From Rhodobacteraceae bacterium UBA6141 (GTDB lineage Bacteria > Pseudomonadota > Alphaproteobacteria > Rhodobacterales > Rhodobacteraceae), in assembly GCA_002423245.1 (NCBI GenBank), contig DIVD01000012.1, positions 60,244 through 124,243 of the forward strand: a stretch of DNA of 64,000 nucleotides, written 5' to 3'. Made by a program: the position numbers and the translations under genes. Position 1 is the first letter of the stretch; each line of letters starts with the position of its first letter. Below, one piece after another: positions 8,809 through 16,758 of this stretch. The notes under the pieces were generated by a model. That model made no database searches. It saw only the letters and a list, made by a program, of their open reading frames with translations, and was not told where the DNA came from.

Positions 8809-9843
8809 TCAGCCGAAGAGGTCCGCCTGCCCCGGCGGCGGCGGCGGCGCCATGCCCAGATGGCTCCACGCCCGGCTTGCCAGCATCCGCCCGCGCGGGG
8901 TGCGCTGGATCAGGCCCTGTTGCAGAAGATAGGGCTCGATCACCTCCTCGATCGCGTCGCGCGCCTCGGACAGGGCGGCCGAGAGCGTTTCCACCCCCAC
9001 CGGGCCGCCGGCGTAATGCTCGGCGATCAGCATGAGGTAGCGGCGATCGGCGCCGTCGAGCCCCAGATGATCCACCCCCAGCCGGGTCAGCGCCGAATCC
9101 GCGATCTCGCGCGTCAGCCGGCCGTCGCCCTCGACCAGCGCGAAATCCACCACCCGGCGCAGCAGCCGCCCGGCGATGCGCGGCGTGCCGCGCGCGCGCC
9201 TCGCAATCTCGCGCGTGCCGTCGGGGTCCGAGGACACGCCCATCAGCCGCGCCCCGCGCGCGACGATGAGGTCCAGCTCGTCCTCGGTATAGAACTGCAG
9301 CCGGGTCGGGATGCCGAAGCGGTCGCGCAGGGGCGTGGTCAGCAGGCCGAGCCGCGTCGTGGCGCCGACCAGCGTGAAGGGCTGCAACTCGATCCGCACC
9401 GTGCGCGCCGCCGGGCCCTCGCCGATCACGAGGTCCAGCTCGAAATCCTCCATCGCGGGGTAGAGGATCTCTTCCACCGCCGGGTTCAGCCGATGGATCT
9501 CGTCGATGAACAGCACGTCCCGCGCCTCGAGATTGGTCAGGATCGCCGCGAGATCGCCTGCCCTGGCGATGACGGGGCCGGAGGTCATTCGGAAATTCAC
9601 CCCCAGCTCGCGCGCCATGATCTGCGCCAGCGTGGTCTTGCCAAGGCCGGGGGGGCCGTGGAACAGCGTGTGGTCCATCGCCTCGCCGCGCATCCGCGCG
9701 CTCTGGATGAAGACGCGCAGGTTGGCGCGCGCCTCGGCCTGCCCGACGAACTCCGACAGCGCCTGCGGCCGCAGCGCCCGGTCGGCCCCGCCCGGATCCT
9801 CGGGCAGGCTGGCCGGGCGCAGCATCGGATCGGGGGCGGGCAT
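8809..9843 (-). CDS. ruvB: Holliday junction branch-migration helicase RuvB
   Basis: Hexameric AAA+ motor that drives branch migration of Holliday junctions with RuvA before RuvC cleavage. Visible are Walker A GPPGLGKTTLA, Walker B FIDEIHRL, the sensor GATTRLG, and the C-terminal winged-helix domain with GLIQRTPRGR. The ATG at 9843 follows GGAAGG by six bases. An in-frame TTG two codons upstream is the alternative. The protein is 344 residues, normal length. It is separated from ruvA by an inserted htpX gene. Confidence 0.95.
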   Translation of the reverse strand: MPAPDPMLRPASLPEDPGGADRALRPQALSEFVGQAEARANLRVFIQSARMRGEAMDHTLFHGPPGLGKTTLAQIMARELGVNFRMTSGPVIARAGDLAAILTNLEARDVLFIDEIHRLNPAVEEILYPAMEDFELDLVIGEGPAARTVRIELQPFTLVGATTRLGLLTTPLRDRFGIPTRLQFYTEDELDLIVARGARLMGVSSDPDGTREIARRARGTPRIAGRLLRRVVDFALVEGDGRLTREIADSALTRLGVDHLGLDGADRRYLMLIAEHYAGGPVGVETLSAALSEARDAIEEVIEPYLLQQGLIQRTPRGRMLASRAWSHLGMAPPPPPGQADLFG

Positions 9844-9951
9844 GGGCAACCTTCCGTCGTTTCCCTTCCGTTCTTGCCCGGAACGCGCCGCGATGCAAGC
9901 ACGGACGGACGGGCGACCCCGGTGCCGGTGCCCGGAACGAGCTGCCGAAAG

Positions 9952-10857
9952 CTACCCCCAGGGCCCCTTGCGCGCCGCGCGCCGCACCCGCGGCAGCCGG
10001 CCCGGCGCCGCGTCAACCGCTTGCGCCTCCCCCGCCATCGCCCTGAGCGCGGCGATCCGGTTCGCGGTGCTTGGATGCGTCGAGAACAGCCTGTCATGCG
10101 CGTGGGCGTGCAGCGGGTTGATGATGAACATGTGCGCGCTGGCGGGGTTGCGCTCTGCCGCGGGGTTGTCGATGCGCTGCGCGAAGGCCTCGATCTTGCC
10201 GAGCGCCGAGGCGAGCCACAGCGGCTGGCCGCAGATCTGCGCGCCCTGCCGGTCGGCCTCATACTCGCGGGTGCGGCTGATCGCCATCTGCACCAGCGCC
10301 GCCGCCATCGGCGCAAGGATCATCAGCGCCAGCGTGCCGATCAGCCCGCCCTGCCGCTCGCGGTTGCCAAAGAACAGCGCGAAGTTGGCCAGCATGGAGA
10401 TCGCGCCCGCGAAGGTCGCCGTCACCGTCATGATCAGCGTGTCATGGTTGCGGATATGCGCCAGTTCATGCGCCATGACCCCCGCCACCTCCTCGGCGGT
10501 CAGCCGGGCCAGCAGGCCCGTCGTCGCGGCCACGGCGGCATTCTGCGGGTTGCGCCCGGTGGCGAAGGCGTTGGGCTGGTCGCTGTCGATGATGTAGCAT
10601 TTCGGCATCGGCATCCCGGCCCGCGCCGTCATCTCGCGCACCAGGCCCACAAAGGCGGGCGCCTCGGCCTCGGTCACCTCGCGGGCGCCGTACATGCGCA
10701 GCACCGCCTTGTCGGAGTTCCACCAGCCGAAGACGTTCATCGCCCCGGCAACCACCAGCGCGATCAGCATTCCGCCCTGCCCGCCCAGAAGATAGCCGAC
10801 GCCCATGAACAGCGCCGTCATCGCCGCCATCAGGATCGCCGTTCTGGTATAGCCCAT
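9952..10857 (-). CDS. htpX: Zinc metalloprotease HtpX
   Basis: Inner-membrane M48 protease that degrades damaged membrane proteins, functionally overlapping FtsH. Two N-terminal membrane segments lie near residues 8-26 and 30-48. The zinc site HELAH follows near residue 130, with the downstream glutamate in TREYEADRQGA. Two further hydrophobic stretches surround residues 150-195. The start MGYTRTAILM is preferred over the ATG at 10926, which adds a non-homologous leader overlapping ruvA. The gene lies inside the ruvCAB cluster, 52 bases after ruvA and 108 bases before ruvB. Confidence 0.94.
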   Translation of the reverse strand: MGYTRTAILMAAMTALFMGVGYLLGGQGGMLIALVVAGAMNVFGWWNSDKAVLRMYGAREVTEAEAPAFVGLVREMTARAGMPMPKCYIIDSDQPNAFATGRNPQNAAVAATTGLLARLTAEEVAGVMAHELAHIRNHDTLIMTVTATFAGAISMLANFALFFGNRERQGGLIGTLALMILAPMAAALVQMAISRTREYEADRQGAQICGQPLWLASALGKIEAFAQRIDNPAAERNPASAHMFIINPLHAHAHDRLFSTHPSTANRIAALRAMAGEAQAVDAAPGRLPRVRRAARKGPWG

Positions 10858-10909
10858 GCCTGCCTCCAGCCAGTTTACAGGCGGAATATGGGTGCCTGCC
10901 GGACCCCGC

Positions 10910-11572
10910 TCAAGGCTTCGGCGCAAGCAGCCGCAGCGCCGCGCGGATCAGCGCGGGGGTCGGCGCGCCGGGGTCCGCGCCCGCGGCCTCGGCCACGGCG
11001 GCGGCGGCCTCGCCCTGCCCGTAGCCAAGGTTGACCAGCGCCGAGAGCGCATCCGCCGTCGCCGCGGCGCCGGTCGAGACGGTGGGCCGCGGCGACGGCG
11101 CGCCCGCCGGCCCGGGCGCGTCCGCCGGCTGGCTTACATCCACCGTCAGCGCCCCGCCCATCGCCATCACCGCCGGCGCCTTGTCCTTCAGCTCCATCAC
11201 CACGCGCTGCGCCAGCTTCGGGCCGACACCCGGCGCCTGCCGCAGCGCGTTCCAGTCGCCAAGCGCAATCGCCCGCCCCACGCCCTCCGCCCCCAGCGTG
11301 CCGAGGATCGCCATCGACGCCCTGGCGCCGATCCCCTGGACCGAGGTCAGGAGCCGGTGCCACTCCTTCTCGGGCAGCGAGGTGAAGCCGAAGAGTTGCA
11401 GCAGATCCTCGCGCACGAGGAGTTCGGTATAAAGCGCGCAGACCTCGCCCACCGGCGGCAGGCTGGCGGCGGTGCGGTCCGAGACGTGGACGATATAGCC
11501 GACCCCGCGCACGTCGATCAGCACATGGTCCATCGCCCGGTGCACGATCACCCCCGCGATACGCCCGATCAT
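10910..11572 (-). CDS. ruvA: Holliday junction DNA-binding subunit RuvA
   Basis: Tetrameric protein that binds four-way DNA junctions and recruits RuvB. The N-terminal OB fold starts MIGRIAGVIVHR. Two helix-hairpin-helix motifs follow near residues 72-130 (VQGIGARASMAIL and APGVGPKLAQRVVMELK). The C-terminal RuvB-binding three-helix domain lies after a Pro/Ala/Gly-rich linker. The start overlaps the ruvC stop by four bases (ATGA). Confidence 0.95.
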   Translation of the reverse strand: MIGRIAGVIVHRAMDHVLIDVRGVGYIVHVSDRTAASLPPVGEVCALYTELLVREDLLQLFGFTSLPEKEWHRLLTSVQGIGARASMAILGTLGAEGVGRAIALGDWNALRQAPGVGPKLAQRVVMELKDKAPAVMAMGGALTVDVSQPADAPGPAGAPSPRPTVSTGAAATADALSALVNLGYGQGEAAAAVAEAAGADPGAPTPALIRAALRLLAPKP

Positions 11573-12165
11573 GCCGCCCCGCCCTTCACGCCGCCGCCCT
11601 TCATCCGGGTTCGCGCAATCGCGGCCCAGCCCTCCGCCGCGCCGCGCGGGCCGCCGGCCCGTGCCTCGGCGCCGAGGAGGGCCGCCGACATCCGCCCCGC
11701 GCCCTGCAGATGGTGGGCGTGGGTGATCGCCACAGCCAGCGCATCGGCCGCATCCGGCCCCGCGAGATCCACCCCCGGCAGTTGAAAGCGCACCATGTGC
11801 GCGACCTGATGCTTGCCGGCATGGCCCACCCCGACCACGGCCTTCTTGACCGCGTTCGGGGCATATTCGCCCACCACCAGCCCGCAGCGCGCCGGCACCA
11901 GCAGCGCCACCGCCCGCGCCTGCCCCAGCTTCAGCGTGCCCGAGGCATCCTTGTTCACGAAGGTCTGCTCGACCGCCGCCGCCGTCGGGGCGAACCGGGC
12001 GAACACCTCGGTCAACTGCTCGAAGAGCGCCAGCAGCCGCATCGCCAGATCGCCGCTGCCCGAGAGGCAGAGCCCGTTCGCGACATGGCTCAACCGGGCG
12101 CCCGTCACGTCGATCACGCCCCAGCCCGTGGTCCGAAGCCCCGGATCGATTCCCAAAATCCGCAT
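11569..12165 (-). CDS. ruvC: Crossover junction endodeoxyribonuclease RuvC
   Basis: Dimeric RNase H-fold resolvase that nicks Holliday junctions symmetrically. The start MRILGIDPGLRTTGWGV carries the first catalytic Asp. The second acidic residue is in AAAVEQTFVNKD and the last pair in GPDAADALAVAITHAHH. The protein has 198 residues, about 25 more than usual, the excess being a Gly/Ala/Arg-rich C-terminus. Earlier in-frame starts (to 12495) would add a low-complexity leader before the invariant MRILGIDPG, so they are rejected. Confidence 0.94.
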   Translation of the reverse strand: MRILGIDPGLRTTGWGVIDVTGARLSHVANGLCLSGSGDLAMRLLALFEQLTEVFARFAPTAAAVEQTFVNKDASGTLKLGQARAVALLVPARCGLVVGEYAPNAVKKAVVGVGHAGKHQVAHMVRFQLPGVDLAGPDAADALAVAITHAHHLQGAGRMSAALLGAEARAGGPRGAAEGWAAIARTRMKGGGVKGGAA

Positions 12166-12274
12166 CCCGCCTGCCCCGCCGCCTGGTTCGCCGCCCGTCT
12201 TGCCGCCTGCGTTGCGGCCCGCATCGCCCGCAAGGCGGCGAGTGCAGACAGTTTGCGGCTTTTCCGACCCACTA

Positions 12275-12289
12275 GCACGAAACGCGAAC
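12275..12289. promoter_or_regulatory. Near-consensus alphaproteobacterial LexA (SOS) box upstream of ruvC
   Basis: The plus strand reads GCAC-N7-GAAC, one base off the alphaproteobacterial direct-repeat box GAAC-N7-GAAC (equivalently GTTC-N7-GTTC on the ruvC strand). It lies about 110 bases upstream of the ruvC start. SOS control of ruvCAB would make sense, but the single mismatch and GC-rich background keep this tentative. Confidence 0.4.
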
Positions 12290-12503
12290 ATTCGCCAGCG
12301 GCAAGGCATGGCCGGGTGCGCGCGCCGAGATCGGGGTGCATTCTGCCTGAAAGCGACGATCCGCAGCGCCGTTTCGGCAGGTTTCACGGGCGGATTTGCT
12401 CTTTGTTGACAAGGCGTGGCCGCCTGCGCGAGCCATGCAGCGGCCGCATGGCGACCATGCCTTTGAGCCGCTTGCGTTACGATTCCGCCCGGCATATTTG
12501 CGG

Positions 12504-12523
12504 ATCATGAAGCATGATGCTTC
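12504..12523. repeat. Overlapping perfect palindromes upstream of the DUF1127 gene
   Basis: GAAGCAT-G-ATGCTTC (12509-12523) is a perfect 7-bp inverted repeat. It overlaps ATCATG-AAG-CATGAT (12504-12518), a perfect 6-bp inverted repeat. The block lies 33 bases before the start codon, so it could be a repressor operator or a hairpin in the mRNA leader. Confidence 0.6.
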
Positions 12524-12555
12524 CAAATTACGCAGTTTATGAAGGACTGAAGATC

Positions 12556-12750
12556 ATGGCCGCCTTTGAAACGAACCGCACGGCTGCCGCGGGCGTCGGT
12601 GCCGGGCTCGCGGGCCGGCTCCTTGCCGCGTGCGCCGCGTGGAACAATGCCCGCATCACCCGCAAGGCGCTCTCGCGCCTGTCGGACCGCGAACTCGACG
12701 ATATCGGTCTGTCGCGCAGCGACATCGACGCGATCAGCGCACGCGGCTGA
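12556..12750 (+). CDS. Small DUF1127 (YjiS-like) protein
   Basis: A 64-residue basic protein with an Ala/Arg-rich N-terminus and the DUF1127 motif in its last half (RKALSRLSDRELDDIGLSR, about residues 41-59). Small DUF1127 proteins in alphaproteobacteria take part in RNA turnover and in phosphate or carbon adaptation, and several are strongly stress-induced. The role here is inference. The ATG at 12556 follows AAGGA by about nine bases. An ATG at 12514 would add 14 residues without a clear ribosome binding site. A strong hairpin terminator follows at 12801. Confidence 0.8.
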   Translation: MAAFETNRTAAAGVGAGLAGRLLAACAAWNNARITRKALSRLSDRELDDIGLSRSDIDAISARG

Positions 12751-12800
12751 ACCCGCGCCGCACCGGCGATAGAAGACCAGCAGAAAGAAGACCAGCAGGA

Positions 12801-12836
12801 AAAGGGCCGTGGCAGATGCGTCTGCACCGGCCCTTT
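12801..12836 (+). terminator. Rho-independent terminator after the DUF1127 gene
   Basis: AAAGGGCCG pairs perfectly with CGGCCCTTT. A two-by-two internal loop separates this from an inner GCAGA/TCTGC stem with loop TGCG. The outer A/T runs would make it work in both directions, so it could also end transcription of prmA (stop at 12962) on the other strand. Confidence 0.75.
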
Positions 12837-12911
12837 GTCTGACCGGGGCCCGTGCCGGCATCGTCTCGCCTCGCATCCGCCATGCCCTCGATGGCGCCCG
12901 CGCGGCCAGAC

Positions 12912-12937
12912 GGTGCCGCAAGATGGTGCCGCAAGAT
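12912..12937. repeat. Perfect 13-bp tandem duplication downstream of prmA
   Basis: Two identical adjacent copies of GGTGCCGCAAGAT lie in the spacer between the DUF1127 terminator and the prmA stop. Confidence 0.85.
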
Positions 12938-12961
12938 CGCGCGGTCACGCGAAGACCGGCG

Positions 12962-13834
12962 TCATGCCGTCCGCTTCATCACCAGCGTCGTCCATTCGCC
13001 GAGTTCCTCGCGCGCCGCCATCTCGAACCCGGCCGAGACATAGGCCGCGACCGTCTCGTCGGCCTGCGGGTTGAGGATACCGGAGAGGATCGCGCGGCCT
13101 CCCGCGCCGATATGCGCCGCCATGTCGGGCGCAAGCTCGATCAGCGGGCCCTTCAGGATATTGGCGAAGACGAGGTCATAGGGCGCGGCCCCGGCATGGC
13201 GCGGATGCGCGAACCCGGCCGCCTCGAAACACTCCACCCGGCCCTCGAGACCGTTCGCGGCGACATTGGCCGCCGCCGTCTCGACCGCGATCCGGTCGAG
13301 ATCCGAAGCCATGACCGTGCCCGGCCAGATCCGCGCCGCCGCCATCGCCAGCACCGCGGTGCCGCAGCCGATATCGGCGACGTTGCGGCCGACGAAGCCT
13401 TCCGTCGCCAACCTGTCCAGCGCCAGCAGGCACCCCTGCGTGGTGCCGTGATGCCCGGTGCCGAAGGCCATCGCCGCCTCGATCAGCAAGGGCTCGGCAT
13501 CCGCGGGCACCTTGTCGGCATCATGCGCGCCATAGAGGAAGAAGCGCCCGGCCACGATCGGGTGCAGGTCGCGCCGCACATGCGCGACCCAGTCGGTCTC
13601 GGGGATCTCGGACACCGCGAAGGGCTCTGCCCCGAAGGCCATCGCAAGGATCGCAAGCTGGGTATCGTCCGGCCGTTCGAGGAAATAGCCACCGACCTCC
13701 CAGCGGCCCGACCCGTCCTCGATCTCGAAGACGCCGACGCCGGTGGGTTCGGGCTCGAGGTCTTCCAGCGCCTCGCCGAGGGCCTCGGCCGGCGCGCGTC
13801 CGGCAAGGGTGGTCAGGGCGGTGAAGGTGGTCAT
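12962..13834 (-). CDS. prmA: Ribosomal protein L11 methyltransferase PrmA
   Basis: SAM-dependent enzyme that trimethylates lysines and the N-terminus of ribosomal protein L11. A 290-residue protein with an N-terminal substrate-recognition domain. The class I methyltransferase core from about residue 130 includes AMAFGTGHHGTTQ, motif I VADIGCGTAVLAMAAA, and the catalytic motif LVFANILKGPL. It is flanked by a bidirectional terminator downstream and a long GC-rich spacer upstream. Confidence 0.93.
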   Translation of the reverse strand: MTTFTALTTLAGRAPAEALGEALEDLEPEPTGVGVFEIEDGSGRWEVGGYFLERPDDTQLAILAMAFGAEPFAVSEIPETDWVAHVRRDLHPIVAGRFFLYGAHDADKVPADAEPLLIEAAMAFGTGHHGTTQGCLLALDRLATEGFVGRNVADIGCGTAVLAMAAARIWPGTVMASDLDRIAVETAAANVAANGLEGRVECFEAAGFAHPRHAGAAPYDLVFANILKGPLIELAPDMAAHIGAGGRAILSGILNPQADETVAAYVSAGFEMAAREELGEWTTLVMKRTA

Positions 13835-14151
13835 GGCTCGGGCTCCGCAGGTCAGGCCCGGTTGCGATAGTCGCCGCGGCCTGTTGCGTCAAGCGCCGTC
13901 GGGGCGGGGAAGGCATGCCGGCCGGGGAGGCCGGGATGGGAAGGCCGGGGTGCGAAGGCCGGGGGCTCTGCCCCCGGACCCCCGGGATATTTGGGCCAGC
14001 AAGAAGCGCAAGAGGCGCGGCGCGTCCCGTGCGTGAGCTGGCTGGCAGATGTCCCGCGCATGGGCGGGCGTCTGCATCGGCCCGGTGGCCGCCGGGCGGC
14101 GGAGGCCCGTCAGGCGGATGCCATCAGGCGGATGCCGTCAGGAGGATGCCG
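13835..14151. other. GC-rich spacer between prmA and msrA
   Basis: This 317-base stretch has no convincing gene. It contains imperfect direct repeats around GAAGGCCGGGG (about 13925-13960), a spacer element of Rhodobacterales type (13961-14006), and 14-bp tandem repeats at its right end. It should include the prmA promoter, but I cannot point to one. Confidence 0.6.
13961..14006. repeat. Rhodobacterales-type intergenic repeat element
   Basis: The segment opens with GGGGGCTCTGCCCCCGGACC, in which GGGGGC and GCCCCC form a hairpin. It continues with a second C/G palindrome (CCCCCGGG) and ends with GGATATTTGGGCCAGCAAG. I recognise this hairpin plus GATATTTGG-CCAG-AAGAAG tail from spacers of many Rhodobacteraceae genomes. 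Only one copy is present in this window. Its function is unknown to me. Confidence 0.6.
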
Positions 14152-14160
14152 TCAGGCGGT
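14109..14160. repeat. 14-bp tandem repeat across the msrA stop codon
   Basis: About 3.7 units of GTCAGGCGGATGCC start at 14109, 14123, 14137 and 14151. The second begins with A instead of G and the third has one C-to-A change. The last, partial unit contains the msrA stop codon, so the repeat begins within the coding end of msrA and extends downstream of it. Confidence 0.85.
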
Positions 14161-14805
14161 CAGGCCGATCGGGCAGGCAACGCCGGTGCCGCCGATCCCG
14201 CAATAGCCGCCGGGGGTCTTGGCGAGGTATTGCTGGTGGTAGTCCTCGGCATGATAGAACCCGGACGCGGGCAGGATCTCGGTGGTGATGGGGCCATAGC
14301 CCGCCTCGGCCAGGCGCTTGCCATAGATCTCGCGGCTGGCCTCGGCGGCCTGCTGCTGTTCGGGGGAAAAGGTGTAGATGCCGCTGCGATACTGGGTGCC
14401 GCGGTCATTGCCCTGCCGCATCCCCTGGGTGGGATCGTGATTCTCCCAAAAGGTCTTCAGCAACTGGTCATAGCTGATGACGGCGGGGTCGTAGATCACC
14501 CGCACCACCTCGTTATGCCCGGTCATGCCGGAGCAGACCTCCTTGTAGGTGGGATTCGGGGTCAGCCCGCCGGCATAGCCCGCCATCGTCACCCAGACGC
14601 CGGGCAGGGCCCAGAACATGCGCTCTGCCCCCCAGAAGCAGCCCATGCCGAACAGCGCCTCCTGCATACCCTGGGGCAGCGGCCCGGTGAGCGGCCGGCC
14701 GTTGACGAAGTGGGTCTCGGCGGTGGGAATGGGCTCGGCGCGGCCGGGCAGCGCCTCGGCCCTGGTCGGAAGATCGGGCTTGCGTCCGAAAAGCGCGTTC
14801 AGCAT
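14152..14805 (-). CDS. msrA: Peptide methionine sulfoxide reductase MsrA
   Basis: Repairs methionine-S-sulfoxide in proteins using thioredoxin. The catalytic GCFWGAER motif lies near residues 54-61, with the nucleophilic Cys. YKEVCSGMTGHNEVV, HDPTQGMRQGND and FYHAEDYHQQYL follow as expected for MsrA. The N-terminal 45 residues precede the core, as in the longer E. coli-type enzymes. The 3' end is embedded in a 14-bp tandem repeat. Confidence 0.95.
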   Translation of the reverse strand: MLNALFGRKPDLPTRAEALPGRAEPIPTAETHFVNGRPLTGPLPQGMQEALFGMGCFWGAERMFWALPGVWVTMAGYAGGLTPNPTYKEVCSGMTGHNEVVRVIYDPAVISYDQLLKTFWENHDPTQGMRQGNDRGTQYRSGIYTFSPEQQQAAEASREIYGKRLAEAGYGPITTEILPASGFYHAEDYHQQYLAKTPGGYCGIGGTGVACPIGLTA

Positions 14806-14925
14806 GGCTGGCTCCTGTGCTCGGGGTTGCGTTCAATGTAGGGCGGGCATGGCTGCGTGCCAGTGCCGCGCCGCCCGGTCACCCCGGCGTGATCGGCGGA
14901 AGGCGGCATCGGCAGGCGCTGCCAT

Positions 14926-14955
14926 TACCTGTCATGCCCGTACCTGTCATGCCCG
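14926..14955. repeat. Perfect 15-bp tandem duplication between msrA and pcs
   Basis: Two identical adjacent copies of TACCTGTCATGCCCG lie at 14926-14940 and 14941-14955, in the 232-base spacer. No gene or clear promoter is seen in the rest of that spacer. Confidence 0.85.
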
Positions 14956-15037
14956 CTCGGCCCGGATGCCGTGGTCGCGGAACCGTCGCGCCCTGCGGAC
15001 CGGAACCGCAAAGGCCGCGGCGACACGGCCGGAGGGT

Positions 15038-15736
15038 TCACGGCTGGCGCCGCGGCGGGACCAGTTGCTGCACCGCGCCGGCCAGCAGCAGGTAGAGCGA
15101 GGTCGCGACCAGCCCCCAATGCGCCCAGCTTTGCGGGTCGAAATCCACCCAGGCCGCCCAGCCGGCAAAGCCGGTCCAGGCCAGGGCCATCGGCAGCGAC
15201 AGCGCGCGCCAGCGGTCGGTGCGCACCGGGTGGATGAACTTGACGTTGAGGAACATCGCGACGGCGAGCGCGACCACGATCGCCAGCGTCAGCTCGAAAT
15301 TCGGTTTCAGCGCGAACAGGACCAGCACCACCATGTTCCAGCAGGCGGGGAAGCCGGAAAAGGAATTGTCCTTCGTCTTCATCCGCGTGTCGGCGAAGTA
15401 GATGACCGAGCCATAGACGATGACGATGATCGCGATCCAGCCCGTCCAGCCGGGCAGGATGCCGGACTTGAACAGCGCATAGGCCGGGATGAACACATAG
15501 GTCAGGTAGTCGATGATCAGGTCCAGCAGCACCCCGTCATAGGTGGGCCAGTTGACCTTGACCTGATAGCGCCGCGCCAGCGGGCCATCGACCCCGTCCA
15601 CGACCAGCGCGACGACGAGCCACAGGAACATCAGGCTCCACTGCTCTTCGACGGCGGCCAGCATGGCAAGCATCGACAGCACCGCGCCCGTGGCGGTGAG
15701 AAGGTGCACGAACAGGGCTTTGAGGCGCAGTGTCAT
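15038..15736 (-). CDS. pcs: Phosphatidylcholine synthase
   Basis: Integral membrane CDP-alcohol phosphatidyltransferase that condenses CDP-diacylglycerol with choline to make phosphatidylcholine, a route typical of alphaproteobacteria. The enzyme signature begins DGVDGPLARRYQV and its catalytic acidic residues continue in YDGVLLDLIIDY (about residues 48-77). Some seven to eight hydrophobic segments span the 232 residues. The start MTLRLKALFVHLLTA is preferred; the ATG at 16135 lies within xerC. It depends on choline taken up from outside. Confidence 0.9.
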   Translation of the reverse strand: MTLRLKALFVHLLTATGAVLSMLAMLAAVEEQWSLMFLWLVVALVVDGVDGPLARRYQVKVNWPTYDGVLLDLIIDYLTYVFIPAYALFKSGILPGWTGWIAIIVIVYGSVIYFADTRMKTKDNSFSGFPACWNMVVLVLFALKPNFELTLAIVVALAVAMFLNVKFIHPVRTDRWRALSLPMALAWTGFAGWAAWVDFDPQSWAHWGLVATSLYLLLAGAVQQLVPPRRQP

Positions 15737-15834
15737 CTGCCTGTCATGGCGGAATTCGGCCCGCCGCGCAACCGCGCGGGGCGCCCGGCCAGACGGGAGC
15801 CCGCGGCAGGATCCCGCGGCGGCCTTCACGGTCG

Positions 15835-16758
15835 CTAGGCCCGGGGATGCGCGGCGGCGTAGACCTCCATCAGCCGGGCCGTGTCCACCGCCGTATAGGC
15901 CTGCGTGGTGGACAGCGAGGCATGGCCCAGAAGCTCCTGGATCGCGCGCAGATCGCCGCCCGCCGCCAGCAGATGCGTCGCAAAGCTGTGGCGCAGGGCG
16001 TGGGGCGTGGCGGTCGCGGGCAGGCCAAGGCTCATCCGCGCCTGTTCCATCGCCCTGGCAACCTGCCGCGGGTTCAGCGCGCCGCCGCGCAGGCCGCGGA
16101 ACAGCGGCGCGCCGCGTGCGGCAGGCCAGGGGCACAGCCGCAGATACTCTGCCACCGCATCGCGCGCGGCGGGCAGCACCGGCACGATCCGCTCGCGCCC
16201 GCCCTTGCCGGTGATGCGCAGCACCGGCGGCAGCGGCGCGTCGGCGCCGGTCAGGCCAAGCGCCTCGGAGATCCGCAGCCCGCAGCCCCAGAGCAGCGTC
16301 AGCACCGCGCCGTCCCGCGCCGCCGTCCAGGGCTGGCGCGCCTGATCCTCCACCGTCGCGATCATCGCGCGCGCCGCATCCTCGGCCAGCGGGCGCGGCA
16401 GCGGGCGCCTGAAGCGGGGGCTGCGCGCGGCCAGCACCGCGGTCGCGTCGAACCCCTCGCGGTCCGACAGCCAGCGGTAGAAGCTGCGCACCGAGGACAG
16501 CGCCCGCGCCAGCGAGCGGGCCCCGACCCCGCGCCCCCGTTCAAAGGCCATCCAGGCGCGCAGATCGGCAGTGCCGATCGCCGCCAGCGCGGCGGTGCCG
16601 GGCGCCGCCCCCCAGTGCTGCGCCAGAAAGGACAGGAAGCCGACCACATCGGTGCGATAGGCGGTAACGGTGTTCTGCGCCGCGCCGTCCAGCGCGCCCA
16701 GATGCGACAGCCAGGCCTCCAGCGCGTCGCGCAGCGCCGGGGTCAGCGAAAGGCTCAC
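15835..16758 (-). CDS. xerC: Tyrosine recombinase XerC
   Basis: Site-specific recombinase that, with XerD, resolves chromosome dimers at dif near the replication terminus. The N-terminal SAM-like core-binding domain covers about residues 1-95. The catalytic domain carries the Arg in CGLRISEALGL, Lys in GKGGRER, HALRHSF, GHASLSTTQAY and the nucleophilic Tyr in that last motif. The GTG start overlaps the DUF484 stop as GTGA and gives 307 residues. DUF484-xerC linkage is common in proteobacteria and favours XerC over XerD. Confidence 0.9.
   Translation of the reverse strand: MSLSLTPALRDALEAWLSHLGALDGAAQNTVTAYRTDVVGFLSFLAQHWGAAPGTAALAAIGTADLRAWMAFERGRGVGARSLARALSSVRSFYRWLSDREGFDATAVLAARSPRFRRPLPRPLAEDAARAMIATVEDQARQPWTAARDGAVLTLLWGCGLRISEALGLTGADAPLPPVLRITGKGGRERIVPVLPAARDAVAEYLRLCPWPAARGAPLFRGLRGGALNPRQVARAMEQARMSLGLPATATPHALRHSFATHLLAAGGDLRAIQELLGHASLSTTQAYTAVDTARLMEVYAAAHPRA

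Larger units (their letters stand above)
12166..12555. other. Spacer between divergent ruvC and DUF1127 gene
   Basis: This 390-base stretch has no convincing gene. Near ruvC it contains degenerate GCCGCC-type repeats (about 12170-12240). Further on lie a near-consensus LexA box (12275-12289), a TTGACA hexamer at 12406-12411 without a good -10 partner, and overlapping palindromes just before the DUF1127 gene. Open frames here are GC-driven and lack ribosome binding sites. Confidence 0.6.

Noticed and set aside
12406..12435. Sigma-70 promoter with TTGACA before the DUF1127 gene
   Set aside because: The expected -10 region at 17-18 bases is GC-rich with no TATAAT-like hexamer.
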